From contig NZ_QJKI01000012.1 in the NCBI RefSeq assembly GCF_003201855.1, positions 1 to 64,000 on the forward strand: a DNA stretch of 64,000 nt, written 5' to 3'. This DNA is from Rivihabitans pingtungensis. GTDB taxonomy: Bacteria > Pseudomonadota > Gammaproteobacteria > Burkholderiales > Aquaspirillaceae. Below are positions 46,728-56,307 of this stretch, piece by piece. Numbering within the stretch: position 1 is the first letter of the stretch; every line of letters begins with the position of its first letter. Made by a program: the position numbers and the translations under genes. The notes under the pieces are model-generated. The model saw nothing but the letters and a program-made list of their open reading frames with translations. It was not told the origin of the DNA and searched no databases.

Positions 46728-49700
46728 GCGTCACCGTCAGCGGCGCATTGGCCAGCATGCCGTATTGCTCAGGAGCGTACATTGCCTCGATGCGGGTGGG
46801 CGGCAACTGGAACACCCCGGCCTGGTTCAGCCGCAGGGTGTAGCTCAGGCGGTGTACGCCAGCCGGCAGTTGGCGGAAATACGCCAAATAACCGCTGTGG
46901 CGGCGCTCGACGAAGCTTGGCGTCACGCTGTCGTCGTTGCCCGCCTGGCTGACGGCAATCTGCGAATCCCGGCCCAGACCGCTGCCCAGCAGGCTGGCGC
47001 CGGCTGGAATCGGATCGTTCAGCGCCACCCAGCCCATGCCGGCTTCGGCGCGGATGTCCAGCGTGACCTTGAGCACATCACCAGGGCTGTACTGGCCAGG
47101 CGTGCGCTGGCTGAGCGGAGTCAGGGTTTTTTGCACGCTGTAGCCGGCGCTGCGTTGGCCATCAAATTTCACCGCTGCCAGCGCCAGCACCGACGCCCAC
47201 GGCGCACCGCTGCCCTGGTGGCTCAGCCGCAGCGTGCCCTGACCGCTGGCCGGCCACGGCAACAGCGGCGCACTGACTGGCGCCTCTGCCGGCGTGACGG
47301 TGGCCCTGGCTTCGCCCAGCGCCGCCGTGGTCTGACCGCGAACCGGCACACGCTCGAACTGCGCCGAAAACGCCCGCGTAGCCAGCACACCCCACAGATT
47401 GGCGGTGGTGGTGCGCCAGTGGCCGCCCTGCTGACGGGCCAGCAAACCCACCGCCAGACGTGGCGCATCGTCGCGCCAATCCGGCAGTTGGCTGGCCAGC
47501 CACAGCAAGCGCGCGCTGGCAAGATCGCCGTCTTCCATCAGCCACCAGGCGCTGTCCTGCTGCTCGCGCGCCAGCGCCAGCCGTGCGCCCTGATACAACA
47601 GGCGCGCGCGTAGCAGCTGGCTGGCCTGTGCCAGTCGGGCATCGCGAGCGGGGATGGCCGGCTGGCGCAGCAGCAGCTCGGCCCAGTTCACCAGCATCGG
47701 CGTTGGCCAGGTTTGTGGCTGTACGCTCAGCACGTCGAGCATGGCCGGACGGAAGCGTCCATGGCGCTGCAAGGCCAGCATGGCAGCCAGCCGGCGCGCG
47801 TCCAGCCCGGCGGCGCCACCGGGCAGCTCGCGCTTGATGCGGCCTTCAACAAAGGCCGACAGCCCGGCCAGCATGCGCTCGCGCAGCGCATCAGGCAGCG
47901 GCTGGCCGGCTTCGTGGCTGACGCTGAGCAGATGGCTGGTGAGCACATCGCTGCCGGATGGCCCATTGGCACTGCTGCGCGGAAAATAATCCGCCAGGCC
48001 GTGCTCGTCCAGGTAGCCGGGCAGGTCTTCTTGCAGCTTGGCCCAGGCGGCAGCATCGCGGCGACCCAGCGCCACGGCGGCGCGCTGTTCCAGGCAGCTG
48101 AACGGGTAGTCCTCCAGCCAGCGCGCCACACCGGGCAGCTCACCTGCCAGCCGCGACTGCACGCTGACGCGTACGCCACCCTGGCCAGGCAAGGCGCCGG
48201 CAGGCAGCGCCACAGGCAGCGATTGCTCGCCCTCCAGCCGAATAAACGCCCCCTGCCAGACGCTAACCGGCACGGCCGGCTCGACACGCTGGCGCAGGCT
48301 CAGCCGGTCGCTGGCCGAGCCATCTTCCGCGCGGGCGGCAAACAGCCATTGCTGGACGCTGACGCCGGCCGGGGTCGTCACCGCCCAACTCAGCTGGCGA
48401 GCGTCGCCGGCAGCCAGGGTCAGCCGCTGGGCAGGCAGGGTCTGACTGTCGCGGCTGGCGCTGACCGTCAGCGTCAGCGGGCGCTTGCTGCCATTGCGCA
48501 CCGTCACCGCCGCCGTCATGGCATCGCCTTCACGCGTCAGCGGCGACAGACCAGACACCAGTTGCACATCTTGCGCCACCTCAAAACTGGCCTCGCCGGT
48601 GCCAAACAGCTGCTCGCCGACATCGGCCACCGCCACCAGCCGAAAGCGGCTGAGCACGTCATTCACCGGAATGTCCACCATGGCTTCGCCGCGCGCATCC
48701 AGCTTGACCGCCGGTTGCCAGGTCAGCAGGGTATCCAGCAGCTGACGGGTGGGCGCCTTGCCGCCGCCACCGCCTGGCGGCAACGCCTTGCGACCGTAAT
48801 GGCGCTTGCCCACCACTTGTTGCTGGCTGGTGGCGATTTCGCCACGGTAGCCATAGTCGGGAAACATCTCGCGCAGCAGGTTCCAACTGGCATTGGGCTG
48901 CAATTCCAGCAGGGCTTCGTCCACGGCGGCAAAAGCCACTTCACTGCCGGCCGGCGCCGGGCGGCCATCGGGCAGGCGCACCTGCACCCGCGCCCGTGCG
49001 GTCTGGCGCACCCCATAGCGCTCGCGCTCCGGGGTCACCGTCACGCTCAGGCGGTGGGCGCGGTCGCCCACGCGAATCTGGGCAATGCCGTACTTGACTG
49101 CCGGCCGCGACAAATCCACCAGCGCACTGGCCGGGGTGTAGTCCGGGCGTTCATGCCAGAAGGCATCCCACCAGTCTTTCGGGCGGAGCCAGCCCCAGGC
49201 AAAAAACGAATACCACGGCACTTCACGCAAACGGCCGCGCACCGCCAGCACCGACACATAGACATTCGGTGTCCAGTCCGGGGCGATGTCCAGCTCGAAC
49301 TCGGGGCGATCCAGCTCGATCACCCGGGTGTCCAACACCCCGCCACGCTCGATCGCCACCCAGGCGGTGGCGCGCCGGAACGGCATGCGCACCTGAAAAC
49401 GGGCGCGCTCGCCGGGCTGGTATTCGGTTTTGTCGGGGATGATGTCGATGCGGTCGTGGTCGGCCGCGTCAAACCAGGCGTCTTCGCCGGAGGCCGGCCA
49501 CACCGAATAGCTGGCGCGGGCGCGCTGGCCGCGGTCGTCTTCTGCCTCGGCGATGAATTCCACCTGCTCGTGCGGCTTCACCGTCACCTGGCAGTCAAAA
49601 CGGCCCTGGCTGTCGCTGACGCCTTGACACACCTCGCCTTCATCCCGACGGGTTTGCGCGTGTTCCCAGGCATAAAACCCGCCCACCACCCGCTTGCGCG

Positions 49701-52383
49701 CCGACAGGGTGTCGTGGCCGACCATGCGCACGCGCAGCTTGCGCCCCGCCTGCGGCTTGCCGGTCAGATCAAGGGTGAGGGCATCCACCCGCCAGCGGGC
49801 GCCATCCTTGCCGGCCGGGCTGGCGGTAACGCCCACGCGGGTGGCCGCCGGCCACAGGGCAATCCAGCGCGACACGGTTTGCCGCTCCCCGGACGGGTCG
49901 CTGAGCGAGGCTTCGGTTTTCAGCCAATAGGGGCGATCCAGCGCTGGCAGCCTGGAGATCAGCAGGCGGCCATTGCCCTGGGCATCCAGCTTGAGCGCGG
50001 CCTTGTCCAGCACCAGCTTGCCATTCAGCGCCTGCGCGCCAGTATCTTCCATCGGTTCAAAGCTGTATGTCTCGTAGCCGGCCACTCCGCTCTCGCGGGG
50101 GTGCAGCATGGCGCTGACGGTCAGCGGCCAGTCGCGCGCAGGCCCGCCATTGGCCCAGTTCACCTGCACGCTCAGCGGCAATTCACGGGCCGCCACGCCA
50201 GCGCCGGGCGCGGCATGGATCTGGCCAAACAAGGCGGGCAGGACAAACTCCTCAACCCGAAAAGCCGAGCTTTCCAGCTGGTAGCCATCATCGCGCGGGT
50301 TGGCCGCCTGCTCCGCACCGCTCACGCGTCGGCCCTTGCGCACCAGGGTGATGCTGTATTCGCCCAGCGCGGCATTGACCGGCAGGGTAAAGCGGGTTTC
50401 CGCATAGCGGCGCTGCCGCCAGGTCAGCGGCAGGGTATAGGTTTGCTCGCTCTGCTTGTGGCTGATGCGCACTTCGTCGGGCAGGGCATCGTGCTCAAAC
50501 ACATGCAGACCGCGCGCATCGCGCGTGCGCAAGATGTGCTTCATGGAAACGGTTTCGCCCGGGCGCAGCAGGCTGCGGTCCAGAATGCTGTGCGCCACCA
50601 AGGGTGGTGCGCCATCCTCCGGTGCTGAAAACGGAAAGCGCCAGGCTTCCAGGCCTTGATTCCAGCCGCTGCGGGCAAAGGCCATGTCTTCAGTACCCTG
50701 GGCATCACGCGCGCGCGCCACCACAAACAGTCCGCTCAGCTCGCCCGGCTTGTCGCACTGCGGTTCTTTCAGGGCATGGGGAATACGCGCCACGCCCTGG
50801 GCGTCGGTGTCGCCTTGCCACAGCAGGGCTTGCGTGCAGTCGTACACCCGCACACTGGCCTTGGCCACCGGCCGGGCGCGATTGAGCGTGCTGACCCACA
50901 CGGCCGCGTTTTCCGGGGTGATTTTCAGATGCACAGCCAGATTGGTCACCAGCGCGGCAGTGCGCACATACATCGGCTGCGGCTCGCCCAGCAAGGCCTG
51001 GCCCAAGACGCGCGATTCCAGCTCGACCAGATGCAGGCCGCGTTTTGGCAGGGGCAGGCCAATCACCTCAAACGGCCAGTGGCCTTGTTTATCTGGCGTG
51101 CTCGGCAACTTCAGCTCGCTGGCCTGGCGCTGGCTGTTCAGCAGGCTCAGCCGGCGGCTTTCCACCGGCTGCGCGCCCTCAAGCTGGCGGCTTGGTGGAA
51201 TAGAGGATTCGTGATACTGCTCGAACTTGCCCAGCCAGCGCATCATGGCGCGATCGTCATTCAGCCACAGTGTCTTGCCGCGCAATTGCGGGGTGACGCC
51301 AGACAGATTGCCTTCCACCCCGCGTAGCGTCAGTGGCAGCACCGGGTCGGCGGCTTCCAGCACGCCAAACGGCGCCGCGCTGAATTTGGCCAACGGCGAA
51401 TAGTCAGCAATGCGCACGCCGCTTTGCAGCTCGGCCAGATTGCTCAGCAGCCGGCCGCTGACATCCCGCACATTGGCCGGCAAGCTGAGTCCCAGCGTCT
51501 GACGGGGTGTGAAGGGCGGCGCAAATACCAGCTCCGTCACTTCGCGCTCCTGCTGGCCCAATCCGGCCGCCTTGCCGCCCAGCCGGATGGCGGCGGCCTG
51601 GGCGCGAAGAATCGGCTCGCTAAAAACCAGGGAGATCGCGGTCAGCGGATTGCATTGCGCGCGGGCATTTTCACGCTGGCAACGCACTGTCGCGGTGAAC
51701 GGCGCGCGCACCGAATAATTGATGCGCTGCACCTGCTGATCATCACGCGCCAGGCGCAACAGCAAGGCGCTGTCAGCAGGCAAACGGCGCGGGCAACTGA
51801 GCGTGGCCACCCGGTCGGCGTCTTTTGGCGCCAAGCCCTCGTCATTGGCCAGATGGGCCAGCAAGCGGCGGCGCGCCTCGGCCGCGATGGGCTGCATCAA
51901 TAGCTGCTCTGGCCAGGCAGAGGATTGGCAATACACCTTGGGCGTACTGGCCAGCACGGTATTGAATTGCAGGGCAAAGACCTGGTCTTCATCCACCTGG
52001 CTGCTGTCGAATGGCCAACTGCGCACGATGGACGGCGCACCGGTGCGAAAGGCAAAGCGGGCCGCAGGCAGGACATCGCCCTTGAGGTCTTTCAGGCCGG
52101 GCATCAGGCTGATGGCGCAAGTGGTGTTGGCCTGCGGCGTGGCGGACAGACTGAACACCCAGTTTTTGTCGTCCACCCAGCGGCCAGCGCCGTTCAGCGG
52201 ACAATCCCAGCGGATGGGCGCCGGGGCAGTGGCGCCGGCAGCCAGCGCCGTCATCGGCGTACTGAAGGTGATGCGCAGTTGTTCAGGCCGGGGATTTTCA
52301 CCCTGGGGAGAAAAACTGGCCACGCCAGCGCTCAACGCCAACGATGACCACAAAGACAACAGCAAAGGCACAAGCTTGGACAT
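46717..52383 (-). CDS. Bacterial alpha-2-macroglobulin (YfhM type)
   Basis: A giant 1888 aa exported protein. A signal peptide (MSKLVPLLLSLWSSLALSAG, no clear lipobox) is followed by repeated macroglobulin beta domains. The thioester CLEQ lies in the segment DYPFSCLEQRAAVALGRRD (about residue 1420), within an alpha/alpha toroid, and a C-terminal receptor-binding-like domain completes the fold. Such proteins trap attacking proteases by thioester-linked capture after bait cleavage. E. coli YfhM is an inner-membrane lipoprotein, so absence of a visible lipobox cysteine here is a difference worth checking. It forms an operon with pbpC. Confidence 0.93.
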   Translation of the reverse strand: MSKLVPLLLSLWSSLALSAGVASFSPQGENPRPEQLRITFSTPMTALAAGATAPAPIRWDCPLNGAGRWVDDKNWVFSLSATPQANTTCAISLMPGLKDLKGDVLPAARFAFRTGAPSIVRSWPFDSSQVDEDQVFALQFNTVLASTPKVYCQSSAWPEQLLMQPIAAEARRRLLAHLANDEGLAPKDADRVATLSCPRRLPADSALLLRLARDDQQVQRINYSVRAPFTATVRCQRENARAQCNPLTAISLVFSEPILRAQAAAIRLGGKAAGLGQQEREVTELVFAPPFTPRQTLGLSLPANVRDVSGRLLSNLAELQSGVRIADYSPLAKFSAAPFGVLEAADPVLPLTLRGVEGNLSGVTPQLRGKTLWLNDDRAMMRWLGKFEQYHESSIPPSRQLEGAQPVESRRLSLLNSQRQASELKLPSTPDKQGHWPFEVIGLPLPKRGLHLVELESRVLGQALLGEPQPMYVRTAALVTNLAVHLKITPENAAVWVSTLNRARPVAKASVRVYDCTQALLWQGDTDAQGVARIPHALKEPQCDKPGELSGLFVVARARDAQGTEDMAFARSGWNQGLEAWRFPFSAPEDGAPPLVAHSILDRSLLRPGETVSMKHILRTRDARGLHVFEHDALPDEVRISHKQSEQTYTLPLTWRQRRYAETRFTLPVNAALGEYSITLVRKGRRVSGAEQAANPRDDGYQLESSAFRVEEFVLPALFGQIHAAPGAGVAARELPLSVQVNWANGGPARDWPLTVSAMLHPRESGVAGYETYSFEPMEDTGAQALNGKLVLDKAALKLDAQGNGRLLISRLPALDRPYWLKTEASLSDPSGERQTVSRWIALWPAATRVGVTASPAGKDGARWRVDALTLDLTGKPQAGRKLRVRMVGHDTLSARKRVVGGFYAWEHAQTRRDEGEVCQGVSDSQGRFDCQVTVKPHEQVEFIAEAEDDRGQRARASYSVWPASGEDAWFDAADHDRIDIIPDKTEYQPGERARFQVRMPFRRATAWVAIERGGVLDTRVIELDRPEFELDIAPDWTPNVYVSVLAVRGRLREVPWYSFFAWGWLRPKDWWDAFWHERPDYTPASALVDLSRPAVKYGIAQIRVGDRAHRLSVTVTPERERYGVRQTARARVQVRLPDGRPAPAGSEVAFAAVDEALLELQPNASWNLLREMFPDYGYRGEIATSQQQVVGKRHYGRKALPPGGGGGKAPTRQLLDTLLTWQPAVKLDARGEAMVDIPVNDVLSRFRLVAVADVGEQLFGTGEASFEVAQDVQLVSGLSPLTREGDAMTAAVTVRNGSKRPLTLTVSASRDSQTLPAQRLTLAAGDARQLSWAVTTPAGVSVQQWLFAARAEDGSASDRLSLRQRVEPAVPVSVWQGAFIRLEGEQSLPVALPAGALPGQGGVRVSVQSRLAGELPGVARWLEDYPFSCLEQRAAVALGRRDAAAWAKLQEDLPGYLDEHGLADYFPRSSANGPSGSDVLTSHLLSVSHEAGQPLPDALRERMLAGLSAFVEGRIKRELPGGAAGLDARRLAAMLALQRHGRFRPAMLDVLSVQPQTWPTPMLVNWAELLLRQPAIPARDARLAQASQLLRARLLYQGARLALAREQQDSAWWLMEDGDLASARLLWLASQLPDWRDDAPRLAVGLLARQQGGHWRTTTANLWGVLATRAFSAQFERVPVRGQTTAALGEARATVTPAEAPVSAPLLPWPASGQGTLRLSHQGSGAPWASVLALAAVKFDGQRSAGYSVQKTLTPLSQRTPGQYSPGDVLKVTLDIRAEAGMGWVALNDPIPAGASLLGSGLGRDSQIAVSQAGNDDSVTPSFVERRHSGYLAYFRQLPAGVHRLSYTLRLNQAGVFQLPPTRIEAMYAPEQYGMLANAPLTVTHAR

Positions 52384-52466
52384 GATCCGCGCCGGGGGAT
52401 GACGATCGGGTGATTATGCCTGAGCCGCGTCAAAAACCCCTATTGAAGATCAACCCGCCGCCTGGC

Positions 52467-52558
52467 GCCGCTCAGCAAATCCAGCACAGCGGCCCTGGCG
52501 GGCGTGAGCAAACCGTGCACGCACCGCGCCAGGAGGATGTTGTGAGCCGCGCTTAACG
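52467..52558. repeat. ~120 bp intergenic repeat, degenerate copy D
   Basis: The block GCCGCTCAGCAAATCCAGC...GCGGCCCTGGC...GCGCCAGGAGGATGTTGTGAGC...CGCGCTTAACG follows the order of copy B with an internal replacement. Its right end module contains the TAA stop (52553-52555, minus strand) of the superoxide dismutase gene. Confidence 0.55.
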
Positions 52559-53236
52559 CAAGGCCGCCGCGTAACGGCGGCTGACCTCATTCCAATTCAC
52601 CACTTTCCACCATTGGGTGACATAGTCGGCGCGCTTGTTCTGGTATTTCAGATAGTAGGCGTGCTCCCACACGTCCAGCGCCAGAATCGGCGCGCCGCGC
52701 TGGGCAATCTCCGGCGCATCCATCAGCGGGTTGTCCTGATTGGCGGTGGAGGTGATGGCCAGTTTTTTGTCGGCGGTTACCACCAGCCAGGCCCAGCCGG
52801 AGCCAAAGCGGCTGACGGCGGCCTGGTCAAAGCGTTTTTTCAGCTCGTCCAGATTGCCGAACTGGGCGTCGATGGCCTGTTTCAGCGCCGCGCTGGGCTC
52901 GCCGCCCAGGCCGGGCTCGGCCATCACCTTCCAGAACAGATCATGGTTGTAATGGCCGCCGCCATTGTTGCGCACGGCAGCGTTGTACTGGCTGATCTTG
53001 CCTTGCAGCGCGTCCAGGCTGAGATGCTCCAGCTCGGGATAGCTCTTGATCTGGGCGTTGAGGTTGTTCACATAAGCGGCGTGGTGGCGATCGTGGTGGA
53101 TTTCCATGGTGGTTTTGTCGATCACCGGCTCCAGCGCGTCGGCGGCGTAGGGCAGCGGCGGCAGGGTGAACTGGGCAAAAGCCAGGCTGGGCAACAGGGC
53201 AGCAGCCAGGGCCAGGGGACGCAGGGAAGAGAACAT
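52553..53236 (-). CDS. sodB: Exported Fe/Mn superoxide dismutase
   Basis: A 227 aa iron/manganese SOD with an N-terminal signal peptide (MFSSLRPLALAAALLPSLAF, cleavage at AFA-Q), so probably periplasmic. Metal ligands: His in MEIHHDRHH, His in GHYNHDLFW, Asp and His in LALDVWEHAYYLKYQNKR. The GGHYNHDLFW and QNKRADYV segments favour iron. CAGGAG precedes the ATG at 53236. Exported Fe/Mn-SODs occur in several proteobacteria and protect the envelope. It is followed by repeat copy D. Confidence 0.92.
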   Translation of the reverse strand: MFSSLRPLALAAALLPSLAFAQFTLPPLPYAADALEPVIDKTTMEIHHDRHHAAYVNNLNAQIKSYPELEHLSLDALQGKISQYNAAVRNNGGGHYNHDLFWKVMAEPGLGGEPSAALKQAIDAQFGNLDELKKRFDQAAVSRFGSGWAWLVVTADKKLAITSTANQDNPLMDAPEIAQRGAPILALDVWEHAYYLKYQNKRADYVTQWWKVVNWNEVSRRYAAALR

Positions 53237-53335
53237 CAGTGGGGCTCCTGTGGGGGAATGCAGCCCGCATGATAAAAGCAGGTGGCGGCTGCGGGCTATT
53301 GGGGAAATTTCGCACCCGGCGTAAACCCGCGCAGA

Positions 53336-53442
53336 AAGCTCAGCGCAGCGGTGCGGTGCGGTGCGGGCCAAGCGTGTGACAAGACGCGGCAAGCACGCCA
53401 GAAGGCGATCGGCCCCGGCGCGCGCAAGGCAGGCCGGGGCCG
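53336..53442. repeat. Degenerate repeat remnant and GC-rich hairpin
   Basis: 53336-53408 keeps CAGCGCAGCGGTGCGG, GGCCAAGCGTGTG and ACGCCAG-like blocks of the ~120 bp family. It ends in a 33-nt hairpin (53410-53442, CGGCCCCGGC / GCCGGGGCCG) whose central 19 bases match the loop of the terminator at 54815-54847 with one difference. Confidence 0.4.
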
Positions 53443-53462
53443 AGGGTGGGGCGATGCAGCCG

Positions 53463-53584
53463 TGAGCGGCTTAACGTCACTCACAAAACCCAGCGCAGCG
53501 ATCCTGGCCAAGTGTGTGCAGACAGTGCGGGTAGTACGACAAGGTCACACCACAACGCCAGGAGGGTTTGGTAAGCGGCGCTCA
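53463..53584 (+). repeat. ~120 bp intergenic repeat, copy B (full length)
   Basis: It aligns with the reverse complement of copy A (7309-7432) over its entire length, ending TTTGGTAAGCGGCGC-TCA. That terminal TCA is the stop codon of the minus-strand bacterioferritin gene. Its ends form an imperfect inverted pair (TGAGCGGCTTAACG / GTAAGCGGCGCTCA). Confidence 0.75.
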
Positions 53585-54055
53585 GTCGTCCATATGCGCT
53601 TGCAGGTAATTCGGCAAGGTCACATTGGCGATCAGGCTATGCTGGGTTTCCAGCCAGTCGATGGCTTCTTCACAGTGCTCCAGCAGGTCTTCCAGCAGCT
53701 CGCGGCTGACATAGTCGCCAGCGGTTTCGCACAGGGCGATGGCCTGCACCAGGAGCGGGCGCTGAATGTCGCGCTCGTAGGTGAGGTCGCCTTGCAGGCA
53801 TTCTTCCACGTGCTCGCCAATCAGCAGCTTGCCCAGGTCTTGCAGATTGGGCAGGCCTTCCAGGAACAGAATGCGTTCGATCAGCTCGTCGGCTTCTTTC
53901 ATCACCCGGATGGATTGCTTGTATTGGTAGTCGTTGAGCTTTTCCAGGCCCCAGTTGCGGAACATCCGCGCGTGCAGGAAATACTGGTTGATGGCGGTCA
54001 GCTCGTTGCGCAGCACCTTGTTCAGGGTGTCGATGACTTTTTTGTCGCCTTGCAT
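53582..54055 (-). CDS. bfrB: Bacterioferritin, haem-binding subunit
   Basis: A 157 aa bacterioferritin. Met52, the haem ligand, is present ([18 protein letters not shown]). The ferroxidase ligands are degraded: Glu18 and Glu94 remain, but position 51 is Val, position 54 is Glu, and the E..H pair near 127-130 reads C..A (HCEEAIDW). This is the haem-type subunit of a two-subunit bacterioferritin. It stores iron with the partner gene 15 bp upstream. Its stop codon coincides with the end of repeat copy B. Confidence 0.93.
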   Translation of the reverse strand: MQGDKKVIDTLNKVLRNELTAINQYFLHARMFRNWGLEKLNDYQYKQSIRVMKEADELIERILFLEGLPNLQDLGKLLIGEHVEECLQGDLTYERDIQRPLLVQAIALCETAGDYVSRELLEDLLEHCEEAIDWLETQHSLIANVTLPNYLQAHMDD

Positions 54056-54070
54056 GTGCGGCTCCTTGCG

Positions 54071-54556
54071 TCAGGTGGGGCTGCCAGAACCCATCTGGCT
54101 TTGCAGGTAGTTGGGCAGGGTCACCAGCTTGATCAGGCGCAGTTGTTTTTCCAGGAAGTAGGCGTGATCCATTTCGGTGTCTTCCAGCTGCACTTGCAGC
54201 ATGTCGCGGCTGACGTAGTCCTGTGCGGCCTCACAGGCGGCAATCGCCTGCTTGAGTGCGGCGTCGACTTTGTATTCCACGTCCAGATCGGCTTGCAGCA
54301 TCTCCGGCACGGTTTGGCCAACATGCAGCGGCTCGCGCTTGGCCAGATTGGGCGTGCCTTCCAGGAACAGGATGCGCTGAATCAGCGCGCGGGCGTGCTG
54401 GCGCTCGTGCTCGGATTCGTGGATGGTTTTTTCCGCCAGCGCGTGCAGGCCCATGTCAGCGTACATTTCGCCGTGGATCAGGTATTGATCGACAGCGGTC
54501 AGCTCGCCAGCCAGAAGCTCATTGAGAATGTCGATGATTGTGTTGTCGCCCTTCAT
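54071..54556 (-). CDS. bfrA: Bacterioferritin, ferroxidase subunit
   Basis: A 161 aa bacterioferritin with an intact ferroxidase centre: Glu18, Glu51 and His54 (HERQHA), Glu94, and the E..H pair in EDTEMDHAYF. It lacks Met52 (Arg there), so it does not bind haem by itself. It complements the downstream subunit, as in the neisserial BfrA/BfrB pair. GGAGAACG precedes the ATG at 54556. A Fur-like sequence lies about 140 bp upstream. Confidence 0.93.
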   Translation of the reverse strand: MKGDNTIIDILNELLAGELTAVDQYLIHGEMYADMGLHALAEKTIHESEHERQHARALIQRILFLEGTPNLAKREPLHVGQTVPEMLQADLDVEYKVDAALKQAIAACEAAQDYVSRDMLQVQLEDTEMDHAYFLEKQLRLIKLVTLPNYLQSQMGSGSPT

Positions 54557-54689
54557 GGCGTTCTCCACATAAGTTGTCGTAAACGGGCTGGCTTGCGAAC
54601 GTCGGCTGGCTTGCCCCTGTGGCGTATTGTAGGTGCAGCGTGGGGCATGTCCAAGTGAAAACCGCAGCCAAGCCATTGAATTTCAAAGA

Positions 54690-54711
54690 ATTACAAACCA
54701 TTCTCATTTGC
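54690..54711 (-). promoter_or_regulatory. Possible Fur box upstream of bfrA
   Basis: On the minus strand the sequence GCAAATGAGAATGGTTTGTA resembles the AAATGAGAATnATTT-type half of Fur boxes. Control of bacterioferritin by Fur is common. The second half-site is weak. Confidence 0.35.
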
Positions 54712-54807
54712 TTGATGCCTGGGCGCCATCCGCCAAGCTGGCCGGTTTGGCCTGCCCGGCGAAAGCCCCTTCACCAAGGCCATGCGGCAAGGCCATGAAA
54801 GTACACG

Positions 54808-54847
54808 AAAAAAACATGCCAGGCGCGCGCAAGGCGGGCCTGGCATG
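54808..54847 (-). terminator. Rho-independent terminator of the RND efflux operon
   Basis: On the minus strand a 10-bp perfect stem (CATGCCAGGC / GCCTGGCATG) is followed by seven T residues, 42 bp after the outer-membrane factor stop. Confidence 0.9.
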
Positions 54848-54888
54848 ACATGGGCAAGCTGGCATCATCCGGCCAGCCGTGCGGGGGT

Positions 54889-56307
54889 TTACGACTTGTC
54901 GGCTTTATCCGCCTGCCAGCCGCCGCCCAGCGCCTTATACAACTCCACCGTCGCGCTCAGGCGCTGGCGCTGGGCGTCGATGGCGTCCAGCTCGGCCTGA
55001 AACAGCCCGCGCTCGGCGTCCAGCACTTCCAGATAGCTGGAATACCCATTGTCGTAGCGCAGCCGCGCCAGTCGCAGCGAGCGCTTGAGCGCGCCCACCT
55101 GGGTGGCGCGCGCCTCGGCGGCTTCGCGGGTTTTGCGGTGCGCCACCAGCGCGTCCTGTGCTTCTTTAAAGGCGGTCTGGATAGCCAACTGGTATTGCGC
55201 CAGCGCCTGGCGTTGCCGCGCGCTGGCGGCGTCCACCCCGGCGGCGGTTTTGCCAAAGTCAAACAGCGGCATGGCCAGATTGGCGGCAAAGCTCCAGGTG
55301 GCGGCCGGGCCGTTGAACAGATTGTTCAGCGCCACGCTTTCCGAGCCCAGCAGGCCGGTCAGCGAGATGCTGGGCAAGAAAGCCGCGCGCGCCACGCCGA
55401 TGCGGGCATTGGCCGCCACCAGGTTTTGCTCGGCCGCCTGCAAGTCCGGGCGGCGGGTGAGCAGGCTGGAAGGCAGGCCGGCCGGCACGGCGGGCGGCGC
55501 GGTCAGCGCGCCAATCGCCTTGCCGCGCGGCAGGCCGCCGGCAACGATGTCGCGCGGGCTGCGCCCCACCAGCACCGCCAGCGCGCTTTCGGCTTGTTGC
55601 GCCTGCTGCGCCAGCGCCGGCACGGCGGCGGCAGCCACCGCCGCTTCGGCCTGCGCCTGGCGGTAGTCCAGCTCGGAGGTGATGCCGCCCTTGAAACGTT
55701 TTTCCTGCAAGAGCAGCGCCTGCTGGCGGGTGGCCAGCGTGCTTTCCGCCAGGCTGAATTGCTCATCCAGCGCGCGCAGGCTGAAATAGCCCTGCGCCAC
55801 CTGCGCCAGCAGGGTCAGCCGCACGGCGTCGCGGTTGGCCTGGCTGGACAACAGGCTGGCTTGCGCGGCTTCGTTGGCGCGGCGCAGCTTGCCCCACAGG
55901 TCCAGCTCAAAGCTCAGCGTGGCGGCGGCTTGTTTGTTTTCCACAATCGGCCGGCCGGGCGCCGGTTGCAGGCCCACCGCGCTGCCGCGCGCGCGGCTGC
56001 CCTGGGCGCTGGCGTTCAGGCTGGGCAGCAGGTCGGCCTGGGCGATGCCGGCCAGCGCACGCGCCTCGTCCACCCGCGCCACCGCCAGGCGCAAGTCCTG
56101 GTTGTGTTGCTCGGCGGCGGCGATCAGCGCATCCAGCACCGGGTCGTCAAAGCGTGTCCACCAGCGCGCGTCCAGCGCTGGCTTGTGCGCCTCGGCGTCC
56201 AGCCGCCAGGCGTCGGGCAGCGGCGGGGTGTCGCGCTGGTAGTCGGGGCCGATGGCGCAGGCCGACAACAGGCCAGAGGTGAGTGCAAGCAAAATCAGTC
56301 GGCGCAT
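54889..56307 (-). CDS. RND efflux outer-membrane factor (OprM/MtrE-like lipoprotein)
   Basis: A 472 aa TolC-family channel of the NodT/OprM lipoprotein type. Signal and lipobox [20 protein letters not shown]; two OEP repeats (about 60-250 and 270-460) with LTLLAQVAQGYFSLRAL and ELDLWGKLRRANEAA. It exports pump substrate across the outer membrane. The start overlaps the pump gene stop (TGATG). It is the last gene of the three-gene operon. Confidence 0.94.
   Translation of the reverse strand: MRRLILLALTSGLLSACAIGPDYQRDTPPLPDAWRLDAEAHKPALDARWWTRFDDPVLDALIAAAEQHNQDLRLAVARVDEARALAGIAQADLLPSLNASAQGSRARGSAVGLQPAPGRPIVENKQAAATLSFELDLWGKLRRANEAAQASLLSSQANRDAVRLTLLAQVAQGYFSLRALDEQFSLAESTLATRQQALLLQEKRFKGGITSELDYRQAQAEAAVAAAAVPALAQQAQQAESALAVLVGRSPRDIVAGGLPRGKAIGALTAPPAVPAGLPSSLLTRRPDLQAAEQNLVAANARIGVARAAFLPSISLTGLLGSESVALNNLFNGPAATWSFAANLAMPLFDFGKTAAGVDAASARQRQALAQYQLAIQTAFKEAQDALVAHRKTREAAEARATQVGALKRSLRLARLRYDNGYSSYLEVLDAERGLFQAELDAIDAQRQRLSATVELYKALGGGWQADKADKS

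Noticed and set aside
47713..50628. A 971-codon plus-strand frame inside the macroglobulin gene
   Set aside because: Antisense to a conserved giant gene; low-complexity shadow composition without motifs.
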